Shown: positions 1-5,708 of the stretch, one piece after another
Position numbering within the stretch: the stretch's first letter is position 1
How the letters are laid out: each line of letters begins with the position of its first letter
Source of the DNA: Candidatus Nomurabacteria bacterium
GTDB lineage: Bacteria > Patescibacteriota > Minisyncoccia > Phycocordibacterales > UBA918
Reading direction: 5' to 3'
Length of the DNA: 7,500 bases
NCBI GenBank assembly: GCA_943359405.1
Contig: CALRHO010000039.1
Location: 1 to 7,500 of the forward strand
Notes under the pieces: model-generated
The model's input: the letters and a program-made list of their open reading frames with translations, nothing else
Database searches by the model: none
Told to the model about the DNA's origin: nothing
Position numbers and translations under genes: made by a program

Positions 1-570
1 AACGACCCGATTACGATGCGTGAGTATTACGGTGAACTCACCGGCGATCCGCTGTTGTACGAGGTAGTGGCGCTTCAGAACTTTACGTTACGCACCGTAC
101 TCGATCAGCCGCGTGAGGTGGGTGAGCCACTACCATTGAGGCTTCTGGTGGTCAGAGAAATACCCGGTGGTCGGGTAGAGGTGGTGACGCGCCTAGAACC
201 GACGGTCGCAGACTGGCAAGCCTATAAGGAACATGCCCTCGGTCTTGCTTGGTGGCGCGTGCCGGTGGAGGTCCCAGATTTGGCGCCGGGTACGTACCGG
301 ATTGAGGTGAGTTCTGCGTACAATGTTGGCTCATACCGGCTGACCCTCGGTACGACCGACGTCCAGAGTGGATACGTCGGTGCTTGGCAGCGACTATGGT
401 TTGTTCAGTCGTACTATGAGCGGTCAGTGTTTGCAGTTTTGACTACCAGTTTTGTGCTTTGGCAATTGGTTGCAGTAATCGTACTCGCTTTGTGTTGGCG
501 TTACGGTCTACCATGGTGGCGACGACGTTTTTCTTCGTCGTTAGCTAAATTGCTGGCTTCGGTACGGTAG
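1..570 (+). CDS. Surface-exposed protein with C-terminal membrane anchor, 5' end outside window
   Basis: The reading frame is open from the first base, so the ATG at position 16 is probably internal and the gene starts upstream. Counting from that Met, residues 1-130 are a soluble, beta-rich region. It contains a PGTYRIEVSS...GSYRLTLG stretch, the kind of strand pattern seen in extracellular beta-sandwich domains. Residues about 138-161 form one hydrophobic helix (FAVLTTSFVLWQLVAVIVLAL). A short basic tail with WWRRR follows, so by the positive-inside rule the tail is cytoplasmic and the beta domain lies outside. I recall similar conserved proteins in Parcubacteria genomes, but I know of no assigned function. 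The GIY-YIG gene begins 25 bases after the stop, so the two may share a transcript. No cysteine pairs or catalytic motif are visible. Confidence 0.75.
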   Translation, partial: NDPITMREYYGELTGDPLLYEVVALQNFTLRTVLDQPREVGEPLPLRLLVVREIPGGRVEVVTRLEPTVADWQAYKEHALGLAWWRVPVEVPDLAPGTYRIEVSSAYNVGSYRLTLGTTDVQSGYVGAWQRLWFVQSYYERSVFAVLTTSFVLWQLVAVIVLALCWRYGLPWWRRRFSSSLAKLLASVR

Positions 571-595
571 TCCTGGCCGCCATGTTGCCATTACT

Positions 596-883
596 ATGCC
601 TGCTACGCCTTCGAGAAAACACGCCACGACGTCAGTTTGGTACGTTTACCTTTTGCGCTGTGCTGACGGTACCCTTTATACCGGGGTGACGACTGACCTT
701 GGACGTCGTGTCGTAGAGCATAATGCCGGGCAGATGGGGGCCAAGTACACGCGTGCCCGGCGACCAGTTACGCTCGTCTACTGGGAATCTGCCGCCTCCC
801 GTACCGAAGCTACCCGGCGCGAGGCGGCTTTGCGGGTACTGCCACGCGGGGTAAAAGAAACCCTCATTCATTTGCACGCCTAA
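596..883 (+). CDS. GIY-YIG nuclease-fold protein (YhbQ/UPF0213-like)
   Basis: This 95-residue protein is essentially one GIY-YIG domain. The first half-motif is W15-Y-V-Y18 and the second is Y28-T-G30, the usual YxY...YTG form of the small UPF0213 group. They are followed by R37/R38, the EHN at 41-43, K50-Y51-T52, and the helix holding the conserved acidic residue (R75-E76-A77-A78-L79-R80). All expected active-site positions are present: Tyr18, Tyr28, Arg37 or Arg38, and Glu76 as the metal ligand. Family members are thought to act on DNA; some structure-specific activity has been reported for relatives, but the role here is unknown. There is no second domain, as in UvrC or SLX1. The ATG at 596 is the only nearby conventional start that keeps the domain intact, and no Shine-Dalgarno site precedes it. 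It probably follows the upstream membrane protein in one transcript. Confidence 0.9.
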   Translation: MPATPSRKHATTSVWYVYLLRCADGTLYTGVTTDLGRRVVEHNAGQMGAKYTRARRPVTLVYWESAASRTEATRREAALRVLPRGVKETLIHLHA

Positions 884-889
884 GTGCTA

Positions 890-917
890 TTTACGCACGC
901 GGATTATGAGGTAGTAT
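890..917 (+). promoter_or_regulatory. Possible promoter for the 978-1649 gene
   Basis: A -35-like TTTACG (890-895, four of six consensus bases) and a -10-like TAGTAT (912-917, four of six) are separated by 16 bases. Transcription would start near 924, leaving a leader of about 54 bases. The leader contains a small dyad, ACCGC-5-GCGGT (942-956), followed by TTTTA. Both boxes are imperfect, so this is a modest call. Confidence 0.35.
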
Positions 918-962
918 GCTCATGGCAAGTTTTTGGCAATGACCGCCGCAAGCGGTTTTACA

Positions 963-968
963 GAGGAG
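963..968 (+). promoter_or_regulatory. Strong Shine-Dalgarno site fixing the start at 978
   Basis: GAGGAG lies nine bases upstream of the ATG at 978, ideal spacing for ribosome binding. It decides between this ATG and the in-frame TTG at 933 or ATG at 939, neither of which has such a site. It is the only strong Shine-Dalgarno sequence I found in front of any gene in the window. Confidence 0.75.
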
Positions 969-977
969 AGCACAGCC

Positions 978-1649
978 ATGCATTGTTACCCAACGTCTCC
1001 GAAAGAATTCCCGACGGTCGCAGATTGCCTCCACTATTTTGAGAGTGAAGGACCCTCGCTCAATCCGGATCACTTTCGTCCATTGATTGGGCTTACGGGC
1101 AGAGTCAGCGCCATGAAGGTTGGTGGCAAGCCGTACTCACTGATGATGGCTGCCAATGCCTGGATTAACCACTTCCATGAGGCTGGCGTGTCGGTGGAAA
1201 ACGCCATCGAGGCCATTGCCCTCAACGGCGAGCAATATCCCGGGCTGGTTGCGCTGGCGCTCGAAGTGGCGCTCGTGTGCCAGAAGTCTTCAGCACCACC
1301 AGAGCTGATAATCACGCTGGAGCAGTACATGGGACTCATCGATCGCATCTATGTCGCCAATATTGGCGGTATCTACACCTTCATGCACAAACTCTGGGAT
1401 GCTACGCTCCGGCCAGATACCGTGCCGGTGCAGCCGCGCAAAACGCGCTCGCAGTGGCGGGAGGAGTTGACTCATGATGTTCTCATTCATCCAGCTAATC
1501 TACTACCCATTCGGAACCGTCTGGGGTATCTCCACTACATCAGCACGTCGGTCTGCTCCTTCCGAGGCGCCGAGATGACGTTCCGCCCGCCCCGTGGAGA
1601 CTTGCTGGTGATAAAGGGCTTTCCGAACCAGTACCAGTACGCTGACTGA
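978..1649 (+). CDS. Unrecognised soluble protein, 223 residues
   Basis: I do not recognise this family. From the ATG at 978 it encodes 223 residues with no signal peptide and no membrane helix, so it is probably cytoplasmic. Residues about 55-120 look helical, with alternating Ala/Leu/Val/Glu, as in AIEAIALNG and LVALALEVAL. The C-terminal third is basic and strand-like, ending in a GDLLVIKGFPNQYQYAD tail. Cysteines at 3, 13, 100 and 193 (approximate) are scattered and suggest no metal site. The gene appears monocistronic: it has a possible promoter at 890-917 and a strong intrinsic terminator 36 bases after the stop. Its strong Shine-Dalgarno site sets it apart from its neighbours and may mean high or distinctly controlled translation, or a different origin. 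The alternative start at 933 would add 15 residues and is not supported by a ribosome-binding site. Confidence 0.75.
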   Translation: MHCYPTSPKEFPTVADCLHYFESEGPSLNPDHFRPLIGLTGRVSAMKVGGKPYSLMMAANAWINHFHEAGVSVENAIEAIALNGEQYPGLVALALEVALVCQKSSAPPELIITLEQYMGLIDRIYVANIGGIYTFMHKLWDATLRPDTVPVQPRKTRSQWREELTHDVLIHPANLLPIRNRLGYLHYISTSVCSFRGAEMTFRPPRGDLLVIKGFPNQYQYAD

Positions 1650-1684
1650 TGAAAGTGCGGCAGATGCAAAAAACGCTCGCGATG

Positions 1685-1717
1685 GCGCCCGACCGGGAAA
1701 CTGGTCGGGCGCTCTTT
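1685..1717 (+). terminator. Intrinsic terminator after the 978-1649 gene
   Basis: A perfect 10-bp GC-rich stem, GCGCCCGACC (1685-1694) with GGTCGGGCGC (1703-1712), encloses an 8-base loop and is followed by the short T-rich run TCTTT. It lies 36 bases downstream of the stop codon and just upstream of the typA promoter, so it insulates the two units. An A-run at 1668-1673 on the other side is too far from the stem to make it convincingly bidirectional. Confidence 0.85.
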
Positions 1718-1724
1718 CATTACC

Positions 1725-1753
1725 TAGACAGAAGTCTTGATTCACGGTACTAT
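1725..1753 (+). promoter_or_regulatory. Promoter for typA
   Basis: A -35 element TAGACA (1725-1730, five of six consensus bases), a 17-base spacer and a -10 element TACTAT (1748-1753, four of six) sit directly after the upstream terminator. The start point would be near 1760, giving a typA leader of about 96 bases. A weaker alternative is the -10-like TCTAAT at 1839-1844, which would give a leader of only about five bases but has no recognisable -35. Confidence 0.6.
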
Positions 1754-1766
1754 TCCGGCGTTCTCG

Positions 1767-1810
1767 GGCGCGCGTTTGTAGGAGCCCCTCCGCGCGCCTT
1801 TCTCTTTATT
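1767..1810 (+). promoter_or_regulatory. Terminator-like hairpin in the typA leader (possible attenuator)
   Basis: GGCGCGCG (1767-1774) pairs perfectly with CGCGCGCC (1791-1798) across a 16-base loop that itself contains GGAG/CTCC (1781-1784 and 1788-1791). The stem is followed at once by the pyrimidine run TTTCTCTTTATT (1799-1810). It begins only about seven bases after the predicted start of transcription and lies 46 bases before the typA ATG. It could be an attenuator, a 5' stem that stabilises the messenger, or a second terminator for read-through from upstream. No known riboswitch class is recognised. Confidence 0.5.
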
Positions 1811-1855
1811 CTAGGGAGTACCAGGGACTTATTATTTTTCTAATTGCTGATTCGT

Positions 1856-3646
1856 ATGTCACAGGAGATTCGTAACATCGCCATTATTGCGCACGTGGAC
1901 CACGGCAAGACCACGCTCACCGATGCCCTCATGGACCAGACCGGCGCGCGTGATGGCGACGCTTCAATGGATAGTAATGCGCTTGAGCAGGAGCGTGGAA
2001 TTACCATTTATGCCAAGAACACCTCGATTGAGTACAAGGGTACGAAAATCAACATCGTGGACACCCCTGGCCACGCTGATTTCGGTAGTGAGGTAGAGCG
2101 CGTACTCCGCTCGATTGACTCAGTACTCCTGATTGTGGACGCTCAAGAGGGTCCGATGCCGCAAACGCGTTTTGTGCTCAAGAAGTCACTCGAACTTGGT
2201 CTGAAGCCAATTGTGGTGGTAAATAAAATTGATAAGCCAGCAGCTGATATTGCGCGGACAGAAGATCAGGTGCTTGAATTGTTTATGGAACTCGGTGCCA
2301 ATGAAGCACAGTGTGACTTCACCACCGTCTACGCCATCGGTCGTGAGGGCAAGGCCAAACGAAAGCTTACTGACGAAATGACTGATCTATCGCCACTCTT
2401 GGATGTCATTCTGGAGAAAGTACCACCAGCGCGCGCTTATGTGGCGGGTGAGGCGCTTCGGGCTCAAGTATTCAATCTTGGCTACGACAACTTCCTTGGT
2501 CGTCTGGCTGTCGCCCGTGTCTATGAGGGTTCAGTCAAAGGCAATCAGCCACTTTTTGTAAAGCACGAAGGTCTTGCTGAAGTGAAGAAGGGAAAAGTGG
2601 TAAAACTCTCGACGTTTAAAGGGGTGTCGAAGATTGAAGCAGATGAAGTCTTTGCGGGTGACATTGTGATGATTGCTGGTTTTGCTGACATCAACATTGG
2701 TGACACGCTCACTGACAGTGAGGTGGCTGATGCTCTGCCGTCTATTAAGGTGGATGAACCGACGATTGCACTGCAGTTTATGCCTAATTCGTCACCGTTT
2801 GCTGGCAAGGAAGGCAAGTTTGTGACCAGTCGCCAGATTAAAGAGCGTCTTGAAAAGGAGCTCGAGGTGAACGTCGGACTCCAGGTTGACTTCGGCACCG
2901 GTGAGGCCTTCGAGGTGCGTGGTCGTGGTGAAATGCACATCTCAATTCTGCTTGAAAATATGCGTCGTGAAGGCTATGAGTTAGCCGTTTCGCAGCCACA
3001 GGTAATCGTGAAGGATGTTGACGGGATAAAGTCGGAACCATTTGAGGAGGTGACCATTGATATTCCGTCAGAGTTTCAAGGGGCAGTAATCGAACGCCTC
3101 GGCACCCGCGGTTTTATCATGACCAACATGATTACCCATGAGAACCAGGTCCGTCTCCTGTTTGAAGGTCCAACCCGTGGTCTATTGGGCTACAAAAATC
3201 AGTTTATTGTGGATACCAAGGGCGAGGGTATTTTGGCTTCACGTGTGCTGGGATTCCGTCCGTATGCAGGTGAGATTAAAAAGCGCCAGGTAGGCTCGAT
3301 GATTTCGATGATTCAGGGCAAGGCACTGGGGTTTGCACTCTACGGTCTCCAGGACCGTGGCCAGCTTTATATCACACCTGGTACTGAAGTGTACGAGGGT
3401 ATGGTGGTAGGTAACACGAGCAAGGGTGAAGAGATGACGGTAAATCCAACTAAGGGCAAGCAGCTCACAAACATGCGTGCCTCGGGTAGTGATGATGCGA
3501 TTACGCTTGTACCACCCAAACTCCTAACGATTGAAATTGGCCTTGAGGTCATGGCTGATGACGAATTCCTCGAGGTTACCCCGCAAAGCGTTCGTCTCCG
3601 CAAACAATTTCTCAAGGAAAGTGACCGCAAGAAGGGAGGAAAATAG
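1856..3646 (+). CDS. typA: Translational GTPase TypA/BipA
   Basis: TypA (BipA) is an EF-G-like GTPase that binds the 70S ribosome and is linked to stress adaptation and large-subunit assembly. The 596-residue product matches the usual length of about 600. The G domain carries the P-loop A12-HVDHGKT19, the switch I segment with E46-RGIT50, D69-TPGH73 and N123-KID126. Next come the beta-barrel domain II (about 200-290), the EF-G III-like domain (about 300-380), the domain V-like fold (about 390-480) and the TypA-specific C-terminal domain, ending in a basic KKGGK tail. The G5 loop reads Y159-A-I-G-R-E-G rather than the usual SA signature. I chose the ATG at 1856 because MSQEIRNIAIIAHVDHGKT aligns with the family N terminus; the in-frame TTG at 1844 adds only four residues. 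No Shine-Dalgarno site is near the start. It converges on rluF with 34 bases between the stops. Confidence 0.97.
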   Translation: MSQEIRNIAIIAHVDHGKTTLTDALMDQTGARDGDASMDSNALEQERGITIYAKNTSIEYKGTKINIVDTPGHADFGSEVERVLRSIDSVLLIVDAQEGPMPQTRFVLKKSLELGLKPIVVVNKIDKPAADIARTEDQVLELFMELGANEAQCDFTTVYAIGREGKAKRKLTDEMTDLSPLLDVILEKVPPARAYVAGEALRAQVFNLGYDNFLGRLAVARVYEGSVKGNQPLFVKHEGLAEVKKGKVVKLSTFKGVSKIEADEVFAGDIVMIAGFADINIGDTLTDSEVADALPSIKVDEPTIALQFMPNSSPFAGKEGKFVTSRQIKERLEKELEVNVGLQVDFGTGEAFEVRGRGEMHISILLENMRREGYELAVSQPQVIVKDVDGIKSEPFEEVTIDIPSEFQGAVIERLGTRGFIMTNMITHENQVRLLFEGPTRGLLGYKNQFIVDTKGEGILASRVLGFRPYAGEIKKRQVGSMISMIQGKALGFALYGLQDRGQLYITPGTEVYEGMVVGNTSKGEEMTVNPTKGKQLTNMRASGSDDAITLVPPKLLTIEIGLEVMADDEFLEVTPQSVRLRKQFLKESDRKKGGK

Positions 3647-3680
3647 CAGTACTCAAAAACCCACAAACGAGACATGGCGA

Positions 3681-4388
3681 CTACGCCACGGGAATTAGGG
3701 CGAGCAATGACTGAAGGTCTTTACCACTAATTTTGCGGTACTGATTTGGCTTAAGGTCACCAAGGAGAATTGGACCAACGCGCACACGTTTAAGCGACTG
3801 TACTTGATAGCCGAGGGCGGCACACATGCGACGAATTTGGTGTTTCTTGCCCTCGGTCAAGACGATAGTGAAACTCTTTTGATTTTTTGGGTGAGAGCGT
3901 ATGATTGCTCGTTTGGTGCGGTAGCCCTCGATTTCGACACCACTCCCCATCACCTTGGTAAAGAAGGTGGTGAGGGGTTTATCGACGACTACTTCGTATT
4001 CTTTTTCAGTCTCGCGCTCCGGATCCAGGAGATGTTTGGTAAGGCGACCATCGTCGGTAATAATGAGGAGTCCTTCAGAATCCTTATCCAAGCGACCAAG
4101 CGGAGAAAGACCAGAAAGATTGAAGTCCTGCTTTAAGCGGGTGGCAATATCAACTTCGCCGGGGGCAGGGGAGTGGGTGATAATTCCGCGCCCTTTGTAA
4201 TAGGCGAGGTAGGTTTTCGGGGCGATGCCTGATACCGTAACGGTATCTGTGCTCGTAACCTTGGTACCCAGGGTAGCAGGTAGTCCATTGACTACGACCT
4301 TGCCACGCTCAATCAGCGCATCAGCCTCACGACGCGAGGCAACGCCACGATCTGCGAGATACTTGTTAAGCCGAATTGGTGTTTCCAT
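3681..4388 (-). CDS. rluF: 23S rRNA pseudouridine synthase, RluF-type (RsuA/RluB/E/F family)
   Basis: The enzyme isomerises uridine to pseudouridine in ribosomal RNA. The 235-residue protein has an N-terminal S4 RNA-binding domain (about 5-52, RLNKYLADRGVASRREAD...VVVNG) and a catalytic domain with the signature G98-RLDKDSEGLL108, in which D101 is the catalytic aspartate. The later K-x-Y element (EKEYEVVV) and the conserved basic loop GKKHQIRRMCAALGY are also present. The segment EVVVDKPLT and the GVEIEGYRTK stretch resemble E. coli RluF (U2604) more than RluB or RsuA. The exact target uridine cannot be read from sequence and the symbol is by best resemblance. It is shorter than E. coli RluF (about 290), lacking the long C-terminal extension. 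The ATG at 4388 lies seven bases from a perfect -10, so the message is probably leaderless. Confidence 0.92.
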   Translation of the reverse strand: METPIRLNKYLADRGVASRREADALIERGKVVVNGLPATLGTKVTSTDTVTVSGIAPKTYLAYYKGRGIITHSPAPGEVDIATRLKQDFNLSGLSPLGRLDKDSEGLLIITDDGRLTKHLLDPERETEKEYEVVVDKPLTTFFTKVMGSGVEIEGYRTKRAIIRSHPKNQKSFTIVLTEGKKHQIRRMCAALGYQVQSLKRVRVGPILLGDLKPNQYRKISGKDLQSLLALIPVA

Positions 4389-4395
4389 TTTCTAA

Positions 4396-4423
4396 ATTAT
4401 AGCATAAAAATAACAATTTTCAA
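4396..4423 (-). promoter_or_regulatory. Extended -10 promoter of rluF, predicted leaderless
   Basis: On the minus strand, TTGAAA (4423-4418, five of six consensus bases), a 16-base spacer and a perfect TATAAT (4401-4396) are present. The -10 is preceded by the extended TGC motif (TGCTATAAT). Only seven bases (TTAGAAA) separate the -10 from the ATG at 4388. The expected start of transcription thus falls on or one base before the initiation codon. Confidence 0.85.
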
Positions 4424-4498
4424 GTAATTTTTGGCCACCGGCACAACACTGCAGGAAGTGTGTTACTGACGATTAAGGAAAAGCGTTTTTAACAGTTC

Positions 4499-4531
4499 AT
4501 AAAGCCTGGCGCAGTATGTGCCAGGCTTTAT
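4499..4531 (-). terminator. Hairpin terminator after the secreted-protein gene
   Basis: ATAAAGCCTGGC (4499-4510) and GCCAGGCTTTAT (4520-4531) form a perfect 12-bp stem with a 9-base loop, 24 bases beyond the stop of the minus-strand gene ending at 4556. The A/T-rich foot of the stem supplies a short U-run (CUUUAU) in either direction. It may act bidirectionally, but the only gene needing termination here is the minus-strand one. It separates that gene from the rluF promoter downstream. Confidence 0.65.
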
Positions 4532-4555
4532 AAGAGAGGCTGTATTGGTGAAGAT

Positions 4556-5056
4556 TTAGCGTACGAGGTCAGTCTGGTAGTCAGCCTCGAGCTGTGCTGC
4601 GGTTACGGCAGCGGTGGCGGTCACGGTACCATCAATCAGCGTAAAGGGGAGACGGGTGAAAGAAAGTTTGAATTCATCGACAATATCGGTGGTGCGCACA
4701 AGTGCTACAAGTGTAAAGTCACCGTTACGGCCTCTAGGTAGGTAATACTGGTCATCGCGGAGCTCGGTTGTGGAGAGTACGATAGCCGCTGTGTCGCCGG
4801 CGGTGATTACCTCTCCGTTACTGCCCGTCAGGGTATAGCCAACTGTCTCTCCGCGGCGCTCGCTCGTACGGTCGGCCATGATGGGCATAAGGAGTTCGCG
4901 GTTTAGAAAGCCAAATTCGTACGTAACGGTGAGAAGTACGTGGTTTGGGGTCAAGCGAATGGCGCTGGTGTCAGTAACATCAAACGCACGGGCAGTATTC
5001 GGGATAGTAATAATTCCTACAAGCACGAAGGTGGCTATCAAAAGTCTTATTTTCAT
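4556..5056 (-). CDS. Secreted protein of unknown function, divergent from the sigma factor
   Basis: The 166-residue product starts with a clear Sec signal peptide: MKIR, a hydrophobic core at about 5-18, and an A22-R-A24 cleavage site. The mature protein therefore begins near F25 and is exported. The mature part is strand-rich, as in HVLLTVTYEFGF, VGYTLTG and DFTLVALV. It has no cysteine, no lipobox, no second membrane segment and no sortase motif, so it should be free outside the membrane or held by partners. Phrases such as FLNRELLMPIMA and DDQYYLPRG resemble a conserved Parcubacteria hypothetical family as I recall it, without known function. It reads away from the ECF sigma gene across a 42-bp gap and has its own terminator. 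Co-regulation with the sigma factor is an inference from position. Confidence 0.85.
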   Translation of the reverse strand: MKIRLLIATFVLVGIITIPNTARAFDVTDTSAIRLTPNHVLLTVTYEFGFLNRELLMPIMADRTSERRGETVGYTLTGSNGEVITAGDTAAIVLSTTELRDDQYYLPRGRNGDFTLVALVRTTDIVDEFKLSFTRLPFTLIDGTVTATAAVTAAQLEADYQTDLVR

Positions 5057-5062
5057 GTCACT

Positions 5063-5068
5063 ATTCTA
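5063..5068 (-). promoter_or_regulatory. -10 element of the secreted-protein gene, possibly leaderless
   Basis: On the minus strand TAGAAT (five of six consensus bases) ends six bases before the ATG at 5056, so transcription would begin at about the start codon. No acceptable -35 is found 15-19 bases upstream, which could mean an activator-dependent or alternative-sigma promoter. Confidence 0.4.
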
Positions 5069-5072
5069 CTAT
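5067..5072 (+). promoter_or_regulatory. Possible -10 element of the sigma-factor operon
   Basis: TACTAT (four of six consensus bases, the same hexamer as at the typA promoter) lies 26 bases upstream of the ATG at 5099, giving a leader of about 20 bases. It overlaps by two bases the minus-strand -10 at 5063-5068. No convincing -35 is visible. Confidence 0.3.
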
Positions 5073-5098
5073 GCCGCAGGCTCGTAGCGCTAGTATGC

Positions 5099-5686
5099 AT
5101 GCTTTCAATACCAACGAGCGATAATCGCTCTGATAGTGACATAGTAGTGGCAACGCTCGCCGATCGTGAGCAGTTTGGTGTACTCATTGAGCGTTACGAA
5201 GCAAAATTACGTCGCTATATTGCTCGTTTGGGTGTGCGTGAGATTGACGACCAGGCCGATGTACTCCAAGAGACCTTTATTAAGGCTTATCGCAATCTCA
5301 ATAGTTTTGAACAGAGTTTAGCGTTTTCATCGTGGATTTACCGCATTGCACACAACGAAGCCATGACTTGGTTTCGGCGGCGTCGCGTGCGCCCAGAAGG
5401 TAACCTCGTAGCCGAGAGTGATGAAGTGCTCGAGTTGATTGCGAGCAGTGCTGACTCGCCTGAGGTGCAGTTTGACCAGGGTCTTAATGCCACGGCGATA
5501 ACCACTGCACTAGCCGACCTTGATCCTAAATATCGTGAAGTGTTAATTTTGCGCTACTTTGAACACAAAGAGTATGAAGAAATTAGCGATATTTTGCAAA
5601 TACCGATTGGTTCAGTGGGTACCCTCATTCATCGCGGTAAAAAGCAGCTCAGTAGTGTTTTAAATCCCAATACGGTGCGTATATAA
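5099..5686 (+). CDS. ECF-type RNA polymerase sigma factor (sigma70 family)
   Basis: A 195-residue group IV sigma factor that would direct RNA polymerase to a specific set of promoters. Region 2 spans about 25-95: FGVLIERYEAKLRRYI, then D54-VLQETFIKAYRNL67 (the core-binding and DNA-melting helix) and F76-SSWIYRIAHNEAMTWFRRRR96 (the -10 recognition part, with a basic end). A variable linker (about 97-133) leads to region 4 (about 137-188), A137-LADLDPKYREVLILRYFEHKEYEEI, followed by the recognition helix near IPIGSVGTLIHRGKKQL. Region 3 is absent, as expected for ECF factors. The frame is open upstream as far as 4940, but that stretch overlaps the divergent gene and shows no family similarity, so the ATG at 5099 is chosen. 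No Shine-Dalgarno site precedes it. A membrane protein follows after 22 bases, the usual place for an anti-sigma gene. Confidence 0.93.
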   Translation: MLSIPTSDNRSDSDIVVATLADREQFGVLIERYEAKLRRYIARLGVREIDDQADVLQETFIKAYRNLNSFEQSLAFSSWIYRIAHNEAMTWFRRRRVRPEGNLVAESDEVLELIASSADSPEVQFDQGLNATAITTALADLDPKYREVLILRYFEHKEYEEISDILQIPIGSVGTLIHRGKKQLSSVLNPNTVRI

Positions 5687-5708
5687 AGTAATCAACGTCT
5701 TAATTTGT

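Noticed and set aside
1649..1843. 64-codon frame between the orphan gene and typA
   Set aside because: It runs straight through the strong terminator, the typA promoter and the leader hairpin, has no ribosome-binding site and resembles no protein family.
1844..1855. TTG start for TypA four codons earlier
   Set aside because: The ATG at 1856 matches the family N terminus; the extension has no ribosome-binding site.
2545..2940. 131-codon minus-strand frame opposite typA
   Set aside because: A Ser/Thr-rich mirror of conserved typA codons with no promoter or family resemblance.
3804..4200. Plus-strand frames of 110 and 81 codons opposite rluF
   Set aside because: Antisense shadows of a clearly conserved enzyme; no start signal.
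4479..4490. AAAA-GCG-TTTTT dyad in the gap before rluF as a terminator
   Set aside because: A four-bp all A-T stem is too weak; the 12-bp hairpin at 4499-4531 is the credible terminator.
4940..5098. N-terminal extension of the sigma factor to an earlier start
   Set aside because: It overlaps the signal-peptide end of the divergent gene, its composition is unlike a sigma N terminus, and region 2 is already complete from the ATG at 5099.
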